55,532 nucleotides of DNA from Clostridia bacterium. Lineage in GTDB: Bacteria > Bacillota > Clostridia > Oscillospirales > Butyricicoccaceae. The stretch's first letter is position 1. Each line of letters begins with the position of its first letter. The stretch is from the NCBI GenBank assembly GCA_021205365.1, contig JAJPXP010000067.1, positions 1-55,532 of the forward strand. The letters are read 5' to 3'. The position numbers and the translations under genes were made by a program. The notes below the pieces were generated by a model. It saw nothing but the letters and a program-made list of their open reading frames with translations. It ran no database searches and had not been told where the DNA came from. Shown here piece after piece: positions 34,888 through 43,041 of the stretch.

Positions 34888-35382
34888 TTACTTTGCGAAC
34901 TGCGCGCTGATTTTTGCGTCCTTTGCTTCAACGGAAGCCTGCATATCAGCCTTAAACTGTGCGAGCTTCTCCGTCAGTTCCGGCTCACTCAGCGCCAGCA
35001 TCTGTACTGCCAGAATAGCAGCATTGTCAGCAGCGTTTACGCCAACAGTAGCTACCGGAATACCGGACGGCATCTGTACGATGGAGAGCAGGCTGTCCAG
35101 GCCGTCCATGAAAGAGGATTTGATCGGAACGCCGATAACCGGCAGCGTAGTCTGTGCAGCCAGAACGCCGCCCAGATGAGCAGCCTTGCCTGCCGCTGCA
35201 ATAATTACGCCATAGCCATCCGCTGCCGCGTTCTTAGACAGCTTCTCTGCTGCTGCCGGAGTGCGGTGTGCAGATACGATACGTACATCATACGGTACAC
35301 CGAAGGTATCCAGTTTGTTCATGCAGCCTTCCATTACTTTGAGATCGCTGTCAGATCCCATGACAATACAAACTTTTTTCAT
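34888..35382 (-). CDS. purE: N5-carboxyaminoimidazole ribonucleotide mutase
   Basis: A 164-residue class I PurE: VCIVMGSDSDLKVM at the N-terminus, SAHRTP carrying the catalytic His, and AGKAAHLGGVLAAQTTLPVIGVP. It shifts the carboxyl group to give CAIR. PurK is not seen in this window. AAGGAG lies 8 nt before the ATG. First enzyme gene of the operon, behind the leader at 35431-35636. Confidence 0.96.
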   Translation of the reverse strand: MKKVCIVMGSDSDLKVMEGCMNKLDTFGVPYDVRIVSAHRTPAAAEKLSKNAAADGYGVIIAAAGKAAHLGGVLAAQTTLPVIGVPIKSSFMDGLDSLLSIVQMPSGIPVATVGVNAADNAAILAVQMLALSEPELTEKLAQFKADMQASVEAKDAKISAQFAK

Positions 35383-35430
35383 GACAATAACTCCTTCAAG
35401 CATTGAATAAATGTTCAAAAAAACATTCCA

Positions 35431-35471
35431 AGAAAAACGCAGGACACCGTAACAGATATACGATGCCCTGC
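35431..35471 (-). terminator. Intrinsic terminator in the pur operon leader
   Basis: GCAGGGCATCGT and ACGGTGTCCTGC pair over 12 positions with a 9-nt loop, then GTTTTTCTT. It lies between the promoter and purE, so it must be regulated or leaky. Confidence 0.85.
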
Positions 35472-35481
35472 AAATTGTTCT

Positions 35482-35589
35482 TCATAGACCAGTATCCACC
35501 CTAAAATGGCTGCAGAAATTGCCCTGATGAAAACACTGCTGCGCGCAGCATACGGTATATGTTCTATTCACGGAACATCCAGCAAACAT
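35482..35589 (-). CDS. Possible Cys-rich leader peptide upstream of purE
   Basis: A 35-codon frame in the pur leader: AAAGGAG lies 10 nt before ATG at 35589, and TGA ends it 10 nt before the terminator stem. The peptide runs MFAGCSVNRTY, then TVCCAQQC, then FHQGNFCS, and ends in RVDTGL; five of its residues are Cys. I know no such leader peptide. Its placement between promoter and terminator is that of an attenuation peptide, though it could be chance coding inside a structured RNA. Confidence 0.4.
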   Translation of the reverse strand: MFAGCSVNRTYTVCCAQQCFHQGNFCSHFRVDTGL

Positions 35590-35642
35590 ACCTTCAGAGC
35601 TCCTTTCTGCCAAATTGGAAAAGGGATTGATACTGCACTTTT

Positions 35643-35671
35643 ATTGTATTACAGACTTTGAACAAGTGCAA
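35643..35671 (-). promoter_or_regulatory. Promoter of the pur operon
   Basis: On the minus strand TTGCAC (35666-35671) and TACAAT (35643-35648) are 17 nt apart. Transcription would start near 35636, giving a leader of about 250 nt before purE. Confidence 0.75.
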
Positions 35672-35766
35672 TACCTAGTTTTTACATTGAAAAAATCTCG
35701 TAGAAATCACCAACGAAATCCACGCTTTTGCACCTGTTTTTGATCTTTTTGTGCTTGACATGTACA

Positions 35767-38028
35767 TCATTCCGATTCTATCAGATGAATCAGACGCCGG
35801 CAGATTTCTGCATTATAATCATGCAGATCATCCTTGACTTTCTCTGTACGCTTGGCATGCAGCAGCGTTTCCTCGATGTTGTCCGTGCCCTTCAGGGCGA
35901 TATTGTATTTTTCCAGGCGCTTTGGGAAAATCAGCGGCAGTCCGAGCGCTTTTGCCTCCCACAGAACCATCCCCTGGCCCTCATACCGGGATTCCAGATA
36001 AAAAGCATCCATTTTGTTCAAATACGGATACGGATTCGGCTGATATCCCATAAAATGAACGACATCCTCCAGCCCATTCCGTTTCGCCTGTTCCACCAGT
36101 GCATCGTGGTCCGGCCCATCACCCAGAATATAGCAGGCAATGTCTTTCCGTTTCTCGCAGACGCTTTTCAGCTGATCCAGCATGATATCATAGCCCTTCT
36201 GATGGTACAGATGGCCCATGGAAGCAACATTGAACTTATCGGGATCAACTTCAAAATCAATTGGTGTGTTACACTTGGCAAAAATTTCCCTTGTATCAAT
36301 CAGATTCGGAATTGCCGTCACCTTTGCATCCTTTAGCCCGGTTTTATTTTTAAACGGCTGGATAATACCGTCTGAAACTGCTACAAATTCTGAAAAACGC
36401 TTGAATTTGCTGTGGAAAAATGTCCACAGGATGCGGTATTTGGGTTCCTCATGATACTTAATCTCCATGTCATTGTGAATCCACATGACACGTTTCTTTG
36501 CGGGAACCGTCAATGCACCAAAGGCACAATCCTGCTGATAATTGCTGAAATCAATTGCGACGTCATATGGTTCCTCTGATGCAAAATGAAAGCGCGGCAT
36601 CAGCTTCATAATCGCGCCAAACGGCACCACGCGGAAGTAATACGGGAATGCTTTCAGATAATGGATATGAATATGGGGACGAATGGCAGAAAGATCAAAA
36701 AAGACCTCTCGATCAAACAGATACACATCTATCTCGTAACGGTCCATCGCTTCGAGGCTCATTAGATTTACCAGTGATTTCTGAATACCTCCTACATGCA
36801 GATCGCTCTGGAAGATGGCGATTCTTTTTCTCTGTTTCATGGTAGCTGTTCCCTCACTCGTACTATACACGTGTTTTTTCCGGCGCTGCGGCATCGACGC
36901 CAGCAGTGCACGTACCTGTTTCAAATTCCCGCTCTCCTCTGTGGCGAGCTGCTGCGCAATGATTTCCCATCGGCTACGCTCCGATGCCCGGATGGCACGG
37001 TCAATCTGTCCCATCAGCTGTTCTCCAGTCAGAGACTGCATGTGCAGAGTAGCATCCGCACAGCCAATCGATTGTAAAAATCCATCTACTTTTATATCAT
37101 AGGAAATACCGATGCTGGGGACACCGTTTTCTACAGCGAAAATCAGGGAATGCAAACGCATTCCCGCAACAACAGACATACGGGAAAGAACAGAAATAGT
37201 TTCACTAATTGTAATCTGTTCAGAAATCAGATAATACGGACACGTCAAATACTGTATCACTTTTTTTGCAGCATCACAATCGTTCGGATATTCCATCGGT
37301 ATAAATACCGGAATCAGGCCATGCTGCTCCCATGCATACTGGACAGCACGCGCAATTTCCTTTGCGGCACGGTCAAAGCCCTTCCATTCCCGCAGTCCGA
37401 AGCCGATATAAACTCCGTCTGCCGGAATGCCCAGCTGATCGAGTAGTTTGTCCGTCTGACCGGATTCCAGCTGTTGGATGCTGATTGTTGGGTCCGCTGT
37501 GCGGATCATATGCGGCTTCTTTACGCCCATATTCTTGAGTTCATGTACAGAATCATTGTCGCGCAGTGTCACAATATCCACACAGCTATTGATAATACGT
37601 CCGGCAGCCCATCGATGAAATCGCCCATAAACCGGACCAATACCACAGCCATACATCATGACTTTGCAGCCTCTTTTTTTCGCCATAAGCAGTGTCAGCA
37701 GATAGTAATACAGGGAACGGCTGGAAGTAGCGTTCTGAATCAGGCTTCCGCCGCCACTGATAAACAGCTTTGCTTTGCCAAGCCTGCTCCAAAGCTCTCT
37801 AAACCGGAAGGTATGGCATGCCTGTACCTGATTTTTCCGGCTTGTTTCCTCTGGATTGCGGGATACAACACATACCGGAATATCTTCCTCTGCCTGACGC
37901 AGCTCCTGTATAATCGCATTTAGAATTGCATCATCGCCGGTATTACCGCGTCCATACGCACCACAGATTACTGCACCTCTGCGCCCTGCATGCTGTTTTT
38001 CGTTGTTTGCATGTTGGGTGTTCTTCAT
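35767..38028 (-). CDS. CsaB-like pyruvyl transferase fused to a family 4 glycosyltransferase
   Basis: A 753-residue two-domain protein. Residues about 15-375 are a polysaccharide pyruvyl transferase of the CsaB type (GAYGRGNTGDDAILNAII, FISGGGSLIQNATSSRSLYYY), which adds pyruvate ketals to wall polymers so that S-layer-homology proteins can bind. Residues about 397-753 are a GT4 glycosyltransferase (HVGGIQKSLVNLMSLEAM near its start, GDGPDHDALVEQA and ESRYEGQGMVLWEAKALGLP near the end). The two are joined by a short linker in which a GAGGG sequence lies 9 nt before Met397, so a separate glycosyltransferase could also be made. AGAGGA precedes the main ATG. Confidence 0.88.
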   Translation of the reverse strand: MKNTQHANNEKQHAGRRGAVICGAYGRGNTGDDAILNAIIQELRQAEEDIPVCVVSRNPEETSRKNQVQACHTFRFRELWSRLGKAKLFISGGGSLIQNATSSRSLYYYLLTLLMAKKRGCKVMMYGCGIGPVYGRFHRWAAGRIINSCVDIVTLRDNDSVHELKNMGVKKPHMIRTADPTISIQQLESGQTDKLLDQLGIPADGVYIGFGLREWKGFDRAAKEIARAVQYAWEQHGLIPVFIPMEYPNDCDAAKKVIQYLTCPYYLISEQITISETISVLSRMSVVAGMRLHSLIFAVENGVPSIGISYDIKVDGFLQSIGCADATLHMQSLTGEQLMGQIDRAIRASERSRWEIIAQQLATEESGNLKQVRALLASMPQRRKKHVYSTSEGTATMKQRKRIAIFQSDLHVGGIQKSLVNLMSLEAMDRYEIDVYLFDREVFFDLSAIRPHIHIHYLKAFPYYFRVVPFGAIMKLMPRFHFASEEPYDVAIDFSNYQQDCAFGALTVPAKKRVMWIHNDMEIKYHEEPKYRILWTFFHSKFKRFSEFVAVSDGIIQPFKNKTGLKDAKVTAIPNLIDTREIFAKCNTPIDFEVDPDKFNVASMGHLYHQKGYDIMLDQLKSVCEKRKDIACYILGDGPDHDALVEQAKRNGLEDVVHFMGYQPNPYPYLNKMDAFYLESRYEGQGMVLWEAKALGLPLIFPKRLEKYNIALKGTDNIEETLLHAKRTEKVKDDLHDYNAEICRRLIHLIESE

Positions 38029-38198
38029 TCGTTATCCTCTTGTCTGTACCAACAGACATATGCAGGCAGCCGGTGCTCCCCAATACATGGCTGCTGTTTA
38101 AAATCCTATCGGAAAAATGATAGCATAACGGTTCGACAATGTCAACGCAGCTTCCACTTCAAAAAATTTTCTGTTATACTGGTAGCAGGAGGGATTTT

Positions 38199-38771
38199 AT
38201 GGATTACTTTGATACGCTGATAGAAAAACGGATTGATAGCCGGACAGCCGATGTAGTAGACCGGCTGCTGGAACAGTATCTGCCAAATACAGAGCCATGT
38301 GCTGTTCCGTTGGATACCGTACTGGAGCAGCTGCAGACAAAATATGCTTTTACGCTACTTCCGAAAAACGACATCAATTATGCCCGGACAGCGCTTGCTG
38401 TCATCGAAGCATATTTCCCCGAAGATGCCTCCTATCTGCACCATGATTGGGATCGCCGCCTGGAGGGAGCTGCTGATTTGGTATCTACACTCCGGTTAAG
38501 CCTGTTCTGCGCTGAGGTACAGGATACCGATGCTGGGCACGCTTTATATGAGCGCCAAAAAGCACAATACGAACAACGTACAGCGGGTTCCGGTCAAATC
38601 TGGCACAGGATGCCCATCCGTGTCTGTGCCGAAGCCCATACAGGCTACTGCCTTGTTACCGGTTCCGACAGATTAAAGGATGAAATCACCTGCCTGCGCG
38701 GTGTTACACAAGAGGATATCGAACACTGTACACCGACATTGATCGCTTATCTGCGGGCCAAATACGAATAA
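38199..38771 (+). CDS. Protein of unknown function
   Basis: A 190-residue soluble protein that I do not recognise. It is largely helical by composition, with two ordered blocks (LPKNDINYARTALAVIEAYFPEDASYLHHDWDRRLEGAADLV and a C-terminal LRGVTQEDIEHCTPTLIAYL). No catalytic motif stands out. AGGAGGGA lies about 6 nt before the ATG at 38199. It has its own terminator and no partner gene; the neighbour upstream is divergent. Confidence 0.75.
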   Translation: MDYFDTLIEKRIDSRTADVVDRLLEQYLPNTEPCAVPLDTVLEQLQTKYAFTLLPKNDINYARTALAVIEAYFPEDASYLHHDWDRRLEGAADLVSTLRLSLFCAEVQDTDAGHALYERQKAQYEQRTAGSGQIWHRMPIRVCAEAHTGYCLVTGSDRLKDEITCLRGVTQEDIEHCTPTLIAYLRAKYE

Positions 38772-38778
38772 TGCAAAA

Positions 38779-38817
38779 AAAGCTGGAAGCAGGGTATCCT
38801 CCCCTGTTTCCAGCTTT
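38779..38817. terminator. Terminator of the unknown gene at 38199
   Basis: AAAGCTGGAA-CAGGG and its complement pair around a short loop; T-rich sequence follows. Confidence 0.8.
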
Positions 38818-38832
38818 GATATTTTTTCAGAC

Positions 38833-38862
38833 AAAAACAGCGGAGCGATAAGCTCCGCTGTC
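38833..38862 (-). terminator. Terminator of the HPr-like gene
   Basis: CAGCGGAGC and GCTCCGCTG pair around TTATC, followed by TTTTTG on the minus strand. Confidence 0.85.
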
Positions 38863-38876
38863 CAGAGAAACAATCC

Positions 38877-39125
38877 TTAGTCGTCCTCGATATCCAGATA
38901 ATCTTCCAGATCAGAGAACAGCTTCTTAACCAGCTTCGGCTCGATATCATCCTCGATAACCAGGCTCAGCTGCTCATTCAGGCTAAGCAGGAACATGCCC
39001 AGCAGAGACTTTGCATCAACCATACCAGACTTGCCATGAATCCACACATCGAACGGGAACTTGGTAACAATCTTATTGATCTTCTGAATGTCTTCCGTAT
39101 TCTTTACACGAATTGCTCTAGTCAT
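38877..39125 (-). CDS. HPr-like protein lacking the active-site histidine
   Basis: An 82-residue protein with the HPr fold. The C-terminal half keeps the Ser46 region in recognisable form (GMVDAKSLLGMFLLSL) followed by acidic strands, yet the N-terminal loop that should read GLHARPA is replaced (TEDIQKINKIVTKFPFDVW). It therefore cannot carry phosphate from enzyme I to sugar PTS proteins. It may act like a Crh-type regulator via the serine. It is a single-gene unit with its own promoter and terminator. Similar His-less proteins occur in other Clostridia as far as I recall. Confidence 0.82.
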   Translation of the reverse strand: MTRAIRVKNTEDIQKINKIVTKFPFDVWIHGKSGMVDAKSLLGMFLLSLNEQLSLVIEDDIEPKLVKKLFSDLEDYLDIEDD

Positions 39126-39215
39126 AGTGAAATAACCTCCTAATTAAGTAATAAATAAGTTGCAATCCGGTACTGAAAGGGTGAATGTACCGGACCAGAA
39201 TCCTTCGCTGGCTTC

Positions 39216-39243
39216 ATTATATCATAGTGTTTGGTTTTGTCAA
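39216..39243 (-). promoter_or_regulatory. Promoter of the HPr-like gene
   Basis: On the minus strand a consensus TTGACA (39238-39243) and TATAAT (39216-39221) are 16 nt apart. They lie about 90 nt before the start codon, leaving a leader with no obvious structure. Confidence 0.85.
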
Positions 39244-39329
39244 ATGAAATGTTTCTATTTTTTTGATACCAGGCACATTTTCCACAAAACCACCAAAAAA
39301 TACCGGCTCTATATGATTTTAGAACAGTG

Positions 39330-39956
39330 TTAACGGATAAAATTTGTCATAGTGCGTGCACCAGTTTCCGGTGGATCCACAATGCCCTTGCCATGCTCAA
39401 TCAGCTTCAGCAGCCATGCCATGTTACGTCCAAGCTTCTGCATAACCTCAACGCCTTCAGTATCCTGAGAGACCTCACCTTTATCCAGGCCATGTGCTAC
39501 CTGCCAGTAATCTGAAGTTGCCATGACCATTTCCATGGTATTCATATAAGCATTCAGCTGCTGGTAGGTCTCCAGACCGCCGGAACGGCGCAGAGTGACA
39601 ACTGCTGCGCCTACTTTATGATGCAGCTTATTGCCCGCTGTCAGGAACGCACGGTCAAGGAAGCACTTCATGCCGCCTGCCATGCCGCCATAGTACACCG
39701 GAGAAGCCAGAATAATACCGTCAGCTTCTATCATCTTGTCAATCCAGCTGTTTACTTCATCCTTCTGTACGCAATAACCATCGCCATTGTCCAGACATTG
39801 ATAACAGGCAGTACATGGCTTTGCTTTGTTTCCAACCTGCACAATTTCCATTTCAATCTCCTGCCTGTTGAGCTCTTCCTCAATCAGCTTGAGACAGATT
39901 TCCGTATTGCCTCCCTTGCGTGGGCTGCCGTTAAATGCTACTACTTTCATCGTCAT
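39330..39956 (-). CDS. Flavodoxin-fold NAD(P)H-dependent oxidoreductase
   Basis: A 208-residue FMN-binding protein. The phosphate-binding loop FNGSPRKGGNTE is at the N-terminus, SPVYYGGMAGGMKCFLDR lies near residues 80-97, and a CTACYQCLDNGDGYC Cys cluster in between is typical of the iron-sulfur-flavoprotein-like branch. It reduces small molecules with flavin; the substrate is open. The start at 39956 overlaps the stop of the YihY gene (ATGA), so these two unrelated genes share a transcript. Confidence 0.87.
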   Translation of the reverse strand: MTMKVVAFNGSPRKGGNTEICLKLIEEELNRQEIEMEIVQVGNKAKPCTACYQCLDNGDGYCVQKDEVNSWIDKMIEADGIILASPVYYGGMAGGMKCFLDRAFLTAGNKLHHKVGAAVVTLRRSGGLETYQQLNAYMNTMEMVMATSDYWQVAHGLDKGEVSQDTEGVEVMQKLGRNMAWLLKLIEHGKGIVDPPETGARTMTNFIR

Positions 39957-40960
39957 CGTACCTTCCTTCTCACTCTTTTTCTTTTCCTGCGTTTTCTTCT
40001 GGTATGGCCGGAGAATGCACGTACATACCACGGCTTTCCCTTACAGATAAAATTTTTATGCTTCCGTTTCATCAGAATCAGATTCAGCTCAAATCCCAGA
40101 ATCAGTATAATGCCAGTCAGATACATCCAGAGCATCAGGATCATAATCGCACTGATAGAGCCATACAGCGCGTCATACTGGCTGATATGCGTAATATAAA
40201 ATGAAAACAGCACCGTGCAGATAATCCATGCAAGGATTGTAAAAATTGCACCCGGCAGAGCTTCCTTCAACTTCATAATACAGTTCGGACACAGGTAACA
40301 CAAGATCAGCACAAACAGGAACATGAGGCCAATTGCGATGAGAAAACGCCCATATCCCCATATCCACAGCAGCTGGCCAGGTATTTCCATGTACTTTTGG
40401 ATAATCCCACGTATGCTTCGCCCGAGAATCCACAGCACAAAGGAAAAGACTATCGCGAAAATCAGGCCGGCCGCCATCAGGATCTCAAAAATTAGCTGTC
40501 CGATACCGCCGCGGCGGTTTGGGATATTGTAAATCCGATTGACGGTGTGCATCAATGAGCTCATCGTCCGGCTCATGAAATAAATGCCCAGAATACTGAA
40601 CGGGATAATACGGCTGATAAAGGTAAACGGCGTAAGGTTTCCCAGATAACGTGTAATAATCGGCGAAATAATCCGTTGAACCTCGCCGGGCAGTAAACTG
40701 AGAATTTTCAGCAGCGTTACCTGTGAAATCTGCATCACAGACATCAGCGTACTAACAACCAAGAGCAACGGAAAAATGGAAAACAGCAGGTAGTAGGACA
40801 GCTCTGCCGATGCCTTTGGTATGCCGTCGGTAAAATAACTGCGCACCATAGCGCCTGAAATTTGTTTTACAAGCTTCTTTGTCTCGCTGGAATTTGTTTT
40901 TTTAGGCAGAACAGTTTCCCCTCCCTTCAGAATTTTAATTAGTATACCATACTTCCCCAT
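39953..40960 (-). CDS. YihY/virulence factor BrkB family membrane protein
   Basis: A membrane protein of up to 335 residues with six helices; AELSYYLLFSIFPLLLVVSTLM and GGIGQLIFEILMAAGLIF are typical of the YihY (formerly RNase BN) family, of unknown function. The C-terminus is very basic. The start is uncertain. The ATG at 40960 has no ribosome site, whereas a strong GGGAGGGG lies 8 nt before a CTG at 40909, and a TGGTATACT extended -10 box lies between the two. Translation from CTG would give 318 residues. Confidence 0.85.
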   Translation of the reverse strand: MGKYGILIKILKGGETVLPKKTNSSETKKLVKQISGAMVRSYFTDGIPKASAELSYYLLFSIFPLLLVVSTLMSVMQISQVTLLKILSLLPGEVQRIISPIITRYLGNLTPFTFISRIIPFSILGIYFMSRTMSSLMHTVNRIYNIPNRRGGIGQLIFEILMAAGLIFAIVFSFVLWILGRSIRGIIQKYMEIPGQLLWIWGYGRFLIAIGLMFLFVLILCYLCPNCIMKLKEALPGAIFTILAWIICTVLFSFYITHISQYDALYGSISAIMILMLWMYLTGIILILGFELNLILMKRKHKNFICKGKPWYVRAFSGHTRRKRRKRKRVRRKVR

Positions 40961-40977
40961 TCAGGGAAAGCCTATTT

Positions 40978-41805
40978 TCATTGTTCTCTCTCCGGTTCAA
41001 AGCACAGCAGCAGAAATGACAACGTTACCTCAAGCTCCTGCAAAGCATGCAACCGTTCCATGCCTTTTTTCGGCGTACGGTGTGCATACGGCGTCATGGC
41101 AAACAATGTCCGAATATCTGCCGGATTGTCAATATGCACCGGATAGATGATTTTCCGCTTCTCTGACAGCCGAAATCCATCCAGCTGATGCTTTTCCTCC
41201 CGGTTTTTGTATGGGATATCATAAATGGCACTTTTCAGCTCCCACAGATGCTCTGCACCCGGTACGACGCATAAAACTTTGCCATCCTTTTTTAAAATCC
41301 GATGAAATTCCTCTCCCGGAGTGGGAGCAAAAATGGAACAGATGATATCCGCACACTGTTTTTTCAGCGGCATATGGAATACACTTCCCGTGATATACTG
41401 TGTATGCTGGTCGCGTCTGGCGGCATATTGTGTTGCCGATTTTGAAATATCAATGCCGATGCCTTGCGCCAGCCTGCCCTGTTGCTGCAGCGTCTGCACC
41501 ATCTGACGGGTATAATAGCCCTCTCCGCAGCCCGCATCTACAAAATGAACCGCAGTATTTCCTTCTGCCAGCCTGCCGACCTGTTGACACAGCCCCTCTG
41601 CCAGTCCAGCATAATATCCCCGGTCAAGGAACTTCCGGCGTGCCATGACCATCTCTTTGCTGTCTCCGGTATGGTCACCGGAGCGTGAGCTCTGCAGAAG
41701 ATTACAATATCCGGAACGGGCAATATCAAAGCTGTGCCCATTTTCACAGCACAGCGCCTTTTCCTTTCGCATCAGCGGTACACCACAGTGCGGGCAGATC
41801 AGCAT
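40978..41805 (-). CDS. 23S rRNA (guanine-N1)-methyltransferase, RlmA type
   Basis: A 275-residue SAM methyltransferase. An N-terminal zinc finger (LICPHCGVPL with a later CCENGHSFDIA) and GYCNLLQ are the hallmark of RlmA/RrmA and TlrB enzymes, followed by the SAM motif VDAGCGEGYYT near residue 90. These methylate G745 or G748 of 23S rRNA; TlrB-type members give macrolide resistance, but housekeeping RlmA is the more common case. The ATG at 41805 places the zinc finger at the N-terminus as in the family. Confidence 0.87.
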   Translation of the reverse strand: MLICPHCGVPLMRKEKALCCENGHSFDIARSGYCNLLQSSRSGDHTGDSKEMVMARRKFLDRGYYAGLAEGLCQQVGRLAEGNTAVHFVDAGCGEGYYTRQMVQTLQQQGRLAQGIGIDISKSATQYAARRDQHTQYITGSVFHMPLKKQCADIICSIFAPTPGEEFHRILKKDGKVLCVVPGAEHLWELKSAIYDIPYKNREEKHQLDGFRLSEKRKIIYPVHIDNPADIRTLFAMTPYAHRTPKKGMERLHALQELEVTLSFLLLCFEPEREQ

Positions 41806-41853
41806 GCTTCCTTCATCCTTCCTCTTTGTATCATAATGTGTTTTAGATATTAT

Positions 41854-41917
41854 ATTATACCACACAATCCACAGTTGTTTCAAATCTGTTGTATTTTTAC
41901 CGGCACAGTGCTACAAT
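41854..41917. promoter_or_regulatory. Divergent promoters of the RlmA-type and SLOG genes
   Basis: Minus strand: TTGAAA (41878-41883) and TATAAT (41854-41859), 18 nt apart. Plus strand: TTGTAT (41889-41894) and TACAAT (41912-41917), 17 nt apart. The two -35 boxes are only 5 nt apart, so the polymerases may compete. Confidence 0.7.
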
Positions 41918-41950
41918 ATAGTTTGTTTCTAGAGATGGGAAGGTGCCGCA

Positions 41951-42475
41951 ATGAAATCAACCATATGCTGCTTTTCGGGCTACCGCCCGGAAAAAATGCC
42001 GCAGAACATACAGGAAGGCTCTGCTGCCTTTGCCAATATGCTCCAACGCTTGCGGCAAGCTATCTGCCAAGCATCCGATGACGGTTATCGTCATTTTCTG
42101 TCGGGCATGAGCCGCGGCTTTGATCTTTGGGCTGCTGAGATTGTTCTGGAATTGCAGGCGCAAGGTTACGCCATTGATTTATGGGCAGCCATTGCATATC
42201 CGGGCATGCACCAATACTGGGAACCGCGATGGCAGGAACGCTATAACATCGTCCTGTCCAAAGCGGCAAAAATTTTCCCGGTATTCGGACAATATACACA
42301 AGAATGTTATACCGTCCGCGACCGCTTTCTCGTAGAACAAAGCAGCCGCTGTATCTGCTTTTTTGATGGGACGCCCGGTGGTACAGCTTACACTGTTAAT
42401 TATGCCCGCCGTTCCGGCCTTATTATTGTTAATCTTGCGGATATGCAGTTAACTTTTGACGATTCAACACAATAG
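41951..42475 (+). CDS. SLOG-domain protein, YpsA/DUF1273-like
   Basis: A 174-residue Rossmann-like protein: CFSGYRPEKMP at the start, FLSGMSRGFDLWAAEIVLEL in the middle and DGTPGGTAYTVNYA near the C-terminus, all typical of the YpsA (DUF1273) branch of the SLOG superfamily, which is thought to bind nucleotides or nucleotide-derived signals. In Bacillus YpsA is linked to cell division. It leads into the chromate transporter genes 20 nt downstream. The ATG has a weak GGGAAGG site. Confidence 0.85.
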   Translation: MKSTICCFSGYRPEKMPQNIQEGSAAFANMLQRLRQAICQASDDGYRHFLSGMSRGFDLWAAEIVLELQAQGYAIDLWAAIAYPGMHQYWEPRWQERYNIVLSKAAKIFPVFGQYTQECYTVRDRFLVEQSSRCICFFDGTPGGTAYTVNYARRSGLIIVNLADMQLTFDDSTQ

Positions 42476-42495
42476 GAAAGGAGTCCTATACTTTC

Positions 42496-43038
42496 ATGCG
42501 TGAATTAATATCCATGTTCCTGACCTTTGCCCGCATTGGCGCATTCACCTTTGGCGGCGGTTATGCCATGCTGCCAATCCTGCAGCGCGAGGTTGTCGAG
42601 AAAAACGGCTGGTGTACAGAGGACGAACTGACCGATATGTATGCCATCGGCCAGTGCACACCGGGCGTCATTGCTGTTAATGTTGCAACTTATATTGGCA
42701 ACCGCAAGCGCGGTCCAATCGGCGCCATTTTCACCACACTTGGAATTGTCTTTCCATCGCTTGTCATTATCGTAATTATTGCATCCTTTTTGACACATTT
42801 TGCGGAATATGACATAGTCCAGCACGCCTTTGCTGGAATCCGCATCGCAGTATGTGCGCTGGTCACCAAAACCATTTATACCATGGTGAAAAAAAATGTA
42901 AAGGATGCTGCTACTGCGCTGATCCTGATCCTCACCTTTATTTCTGTAGCCCTTCTGAATATCTCCCCGATCGCAGCTGTTCTGATCTGCGGCCTGGCAG
43001 GTGCCCTGCTGCATGGCGGAAAAAAGAAGGAGGGTTAA
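42496..43038 (+). CDS. Chromate transporter, half-size subunit 1
   Basis: A 180-residue membrane protein of the CHR family (PF02417) with the motif FGGGYAMLPILQREVVEKNGW and IGQCTPGVIAVNVATYIG. Full-length ChrA has two such domains; here they are separate genes, the usual short-chain pair of Firmicutes. Chromate efflux is the named role, though the natural substrate in gut anaerobes is unclear. It starts at ATG 42496 after AAAGGAG. Confidence 0.9.
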   Translation: MRELISMFLTFARIGAFTFGGGYAMLPILQREVVEKNGWCTEDELTDMYAIGQCTPGVIAVNVATYIGNRKRGPIGAIFTTLGIVFPSLVIIVIIASFLTHFAEYDIVQHAFAGIRIAVCALVTKTIYTMVKKNVKDAATALILILTFISVALLNISPIAAVLICGLAGALLHGGKKKEG

Positions 43039-43041
43039 ACA

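Noticed and set aside
34108-35406. 432-codon open frame antisense to purC and purE
   Set aside because: Shadow of two conserved genes.
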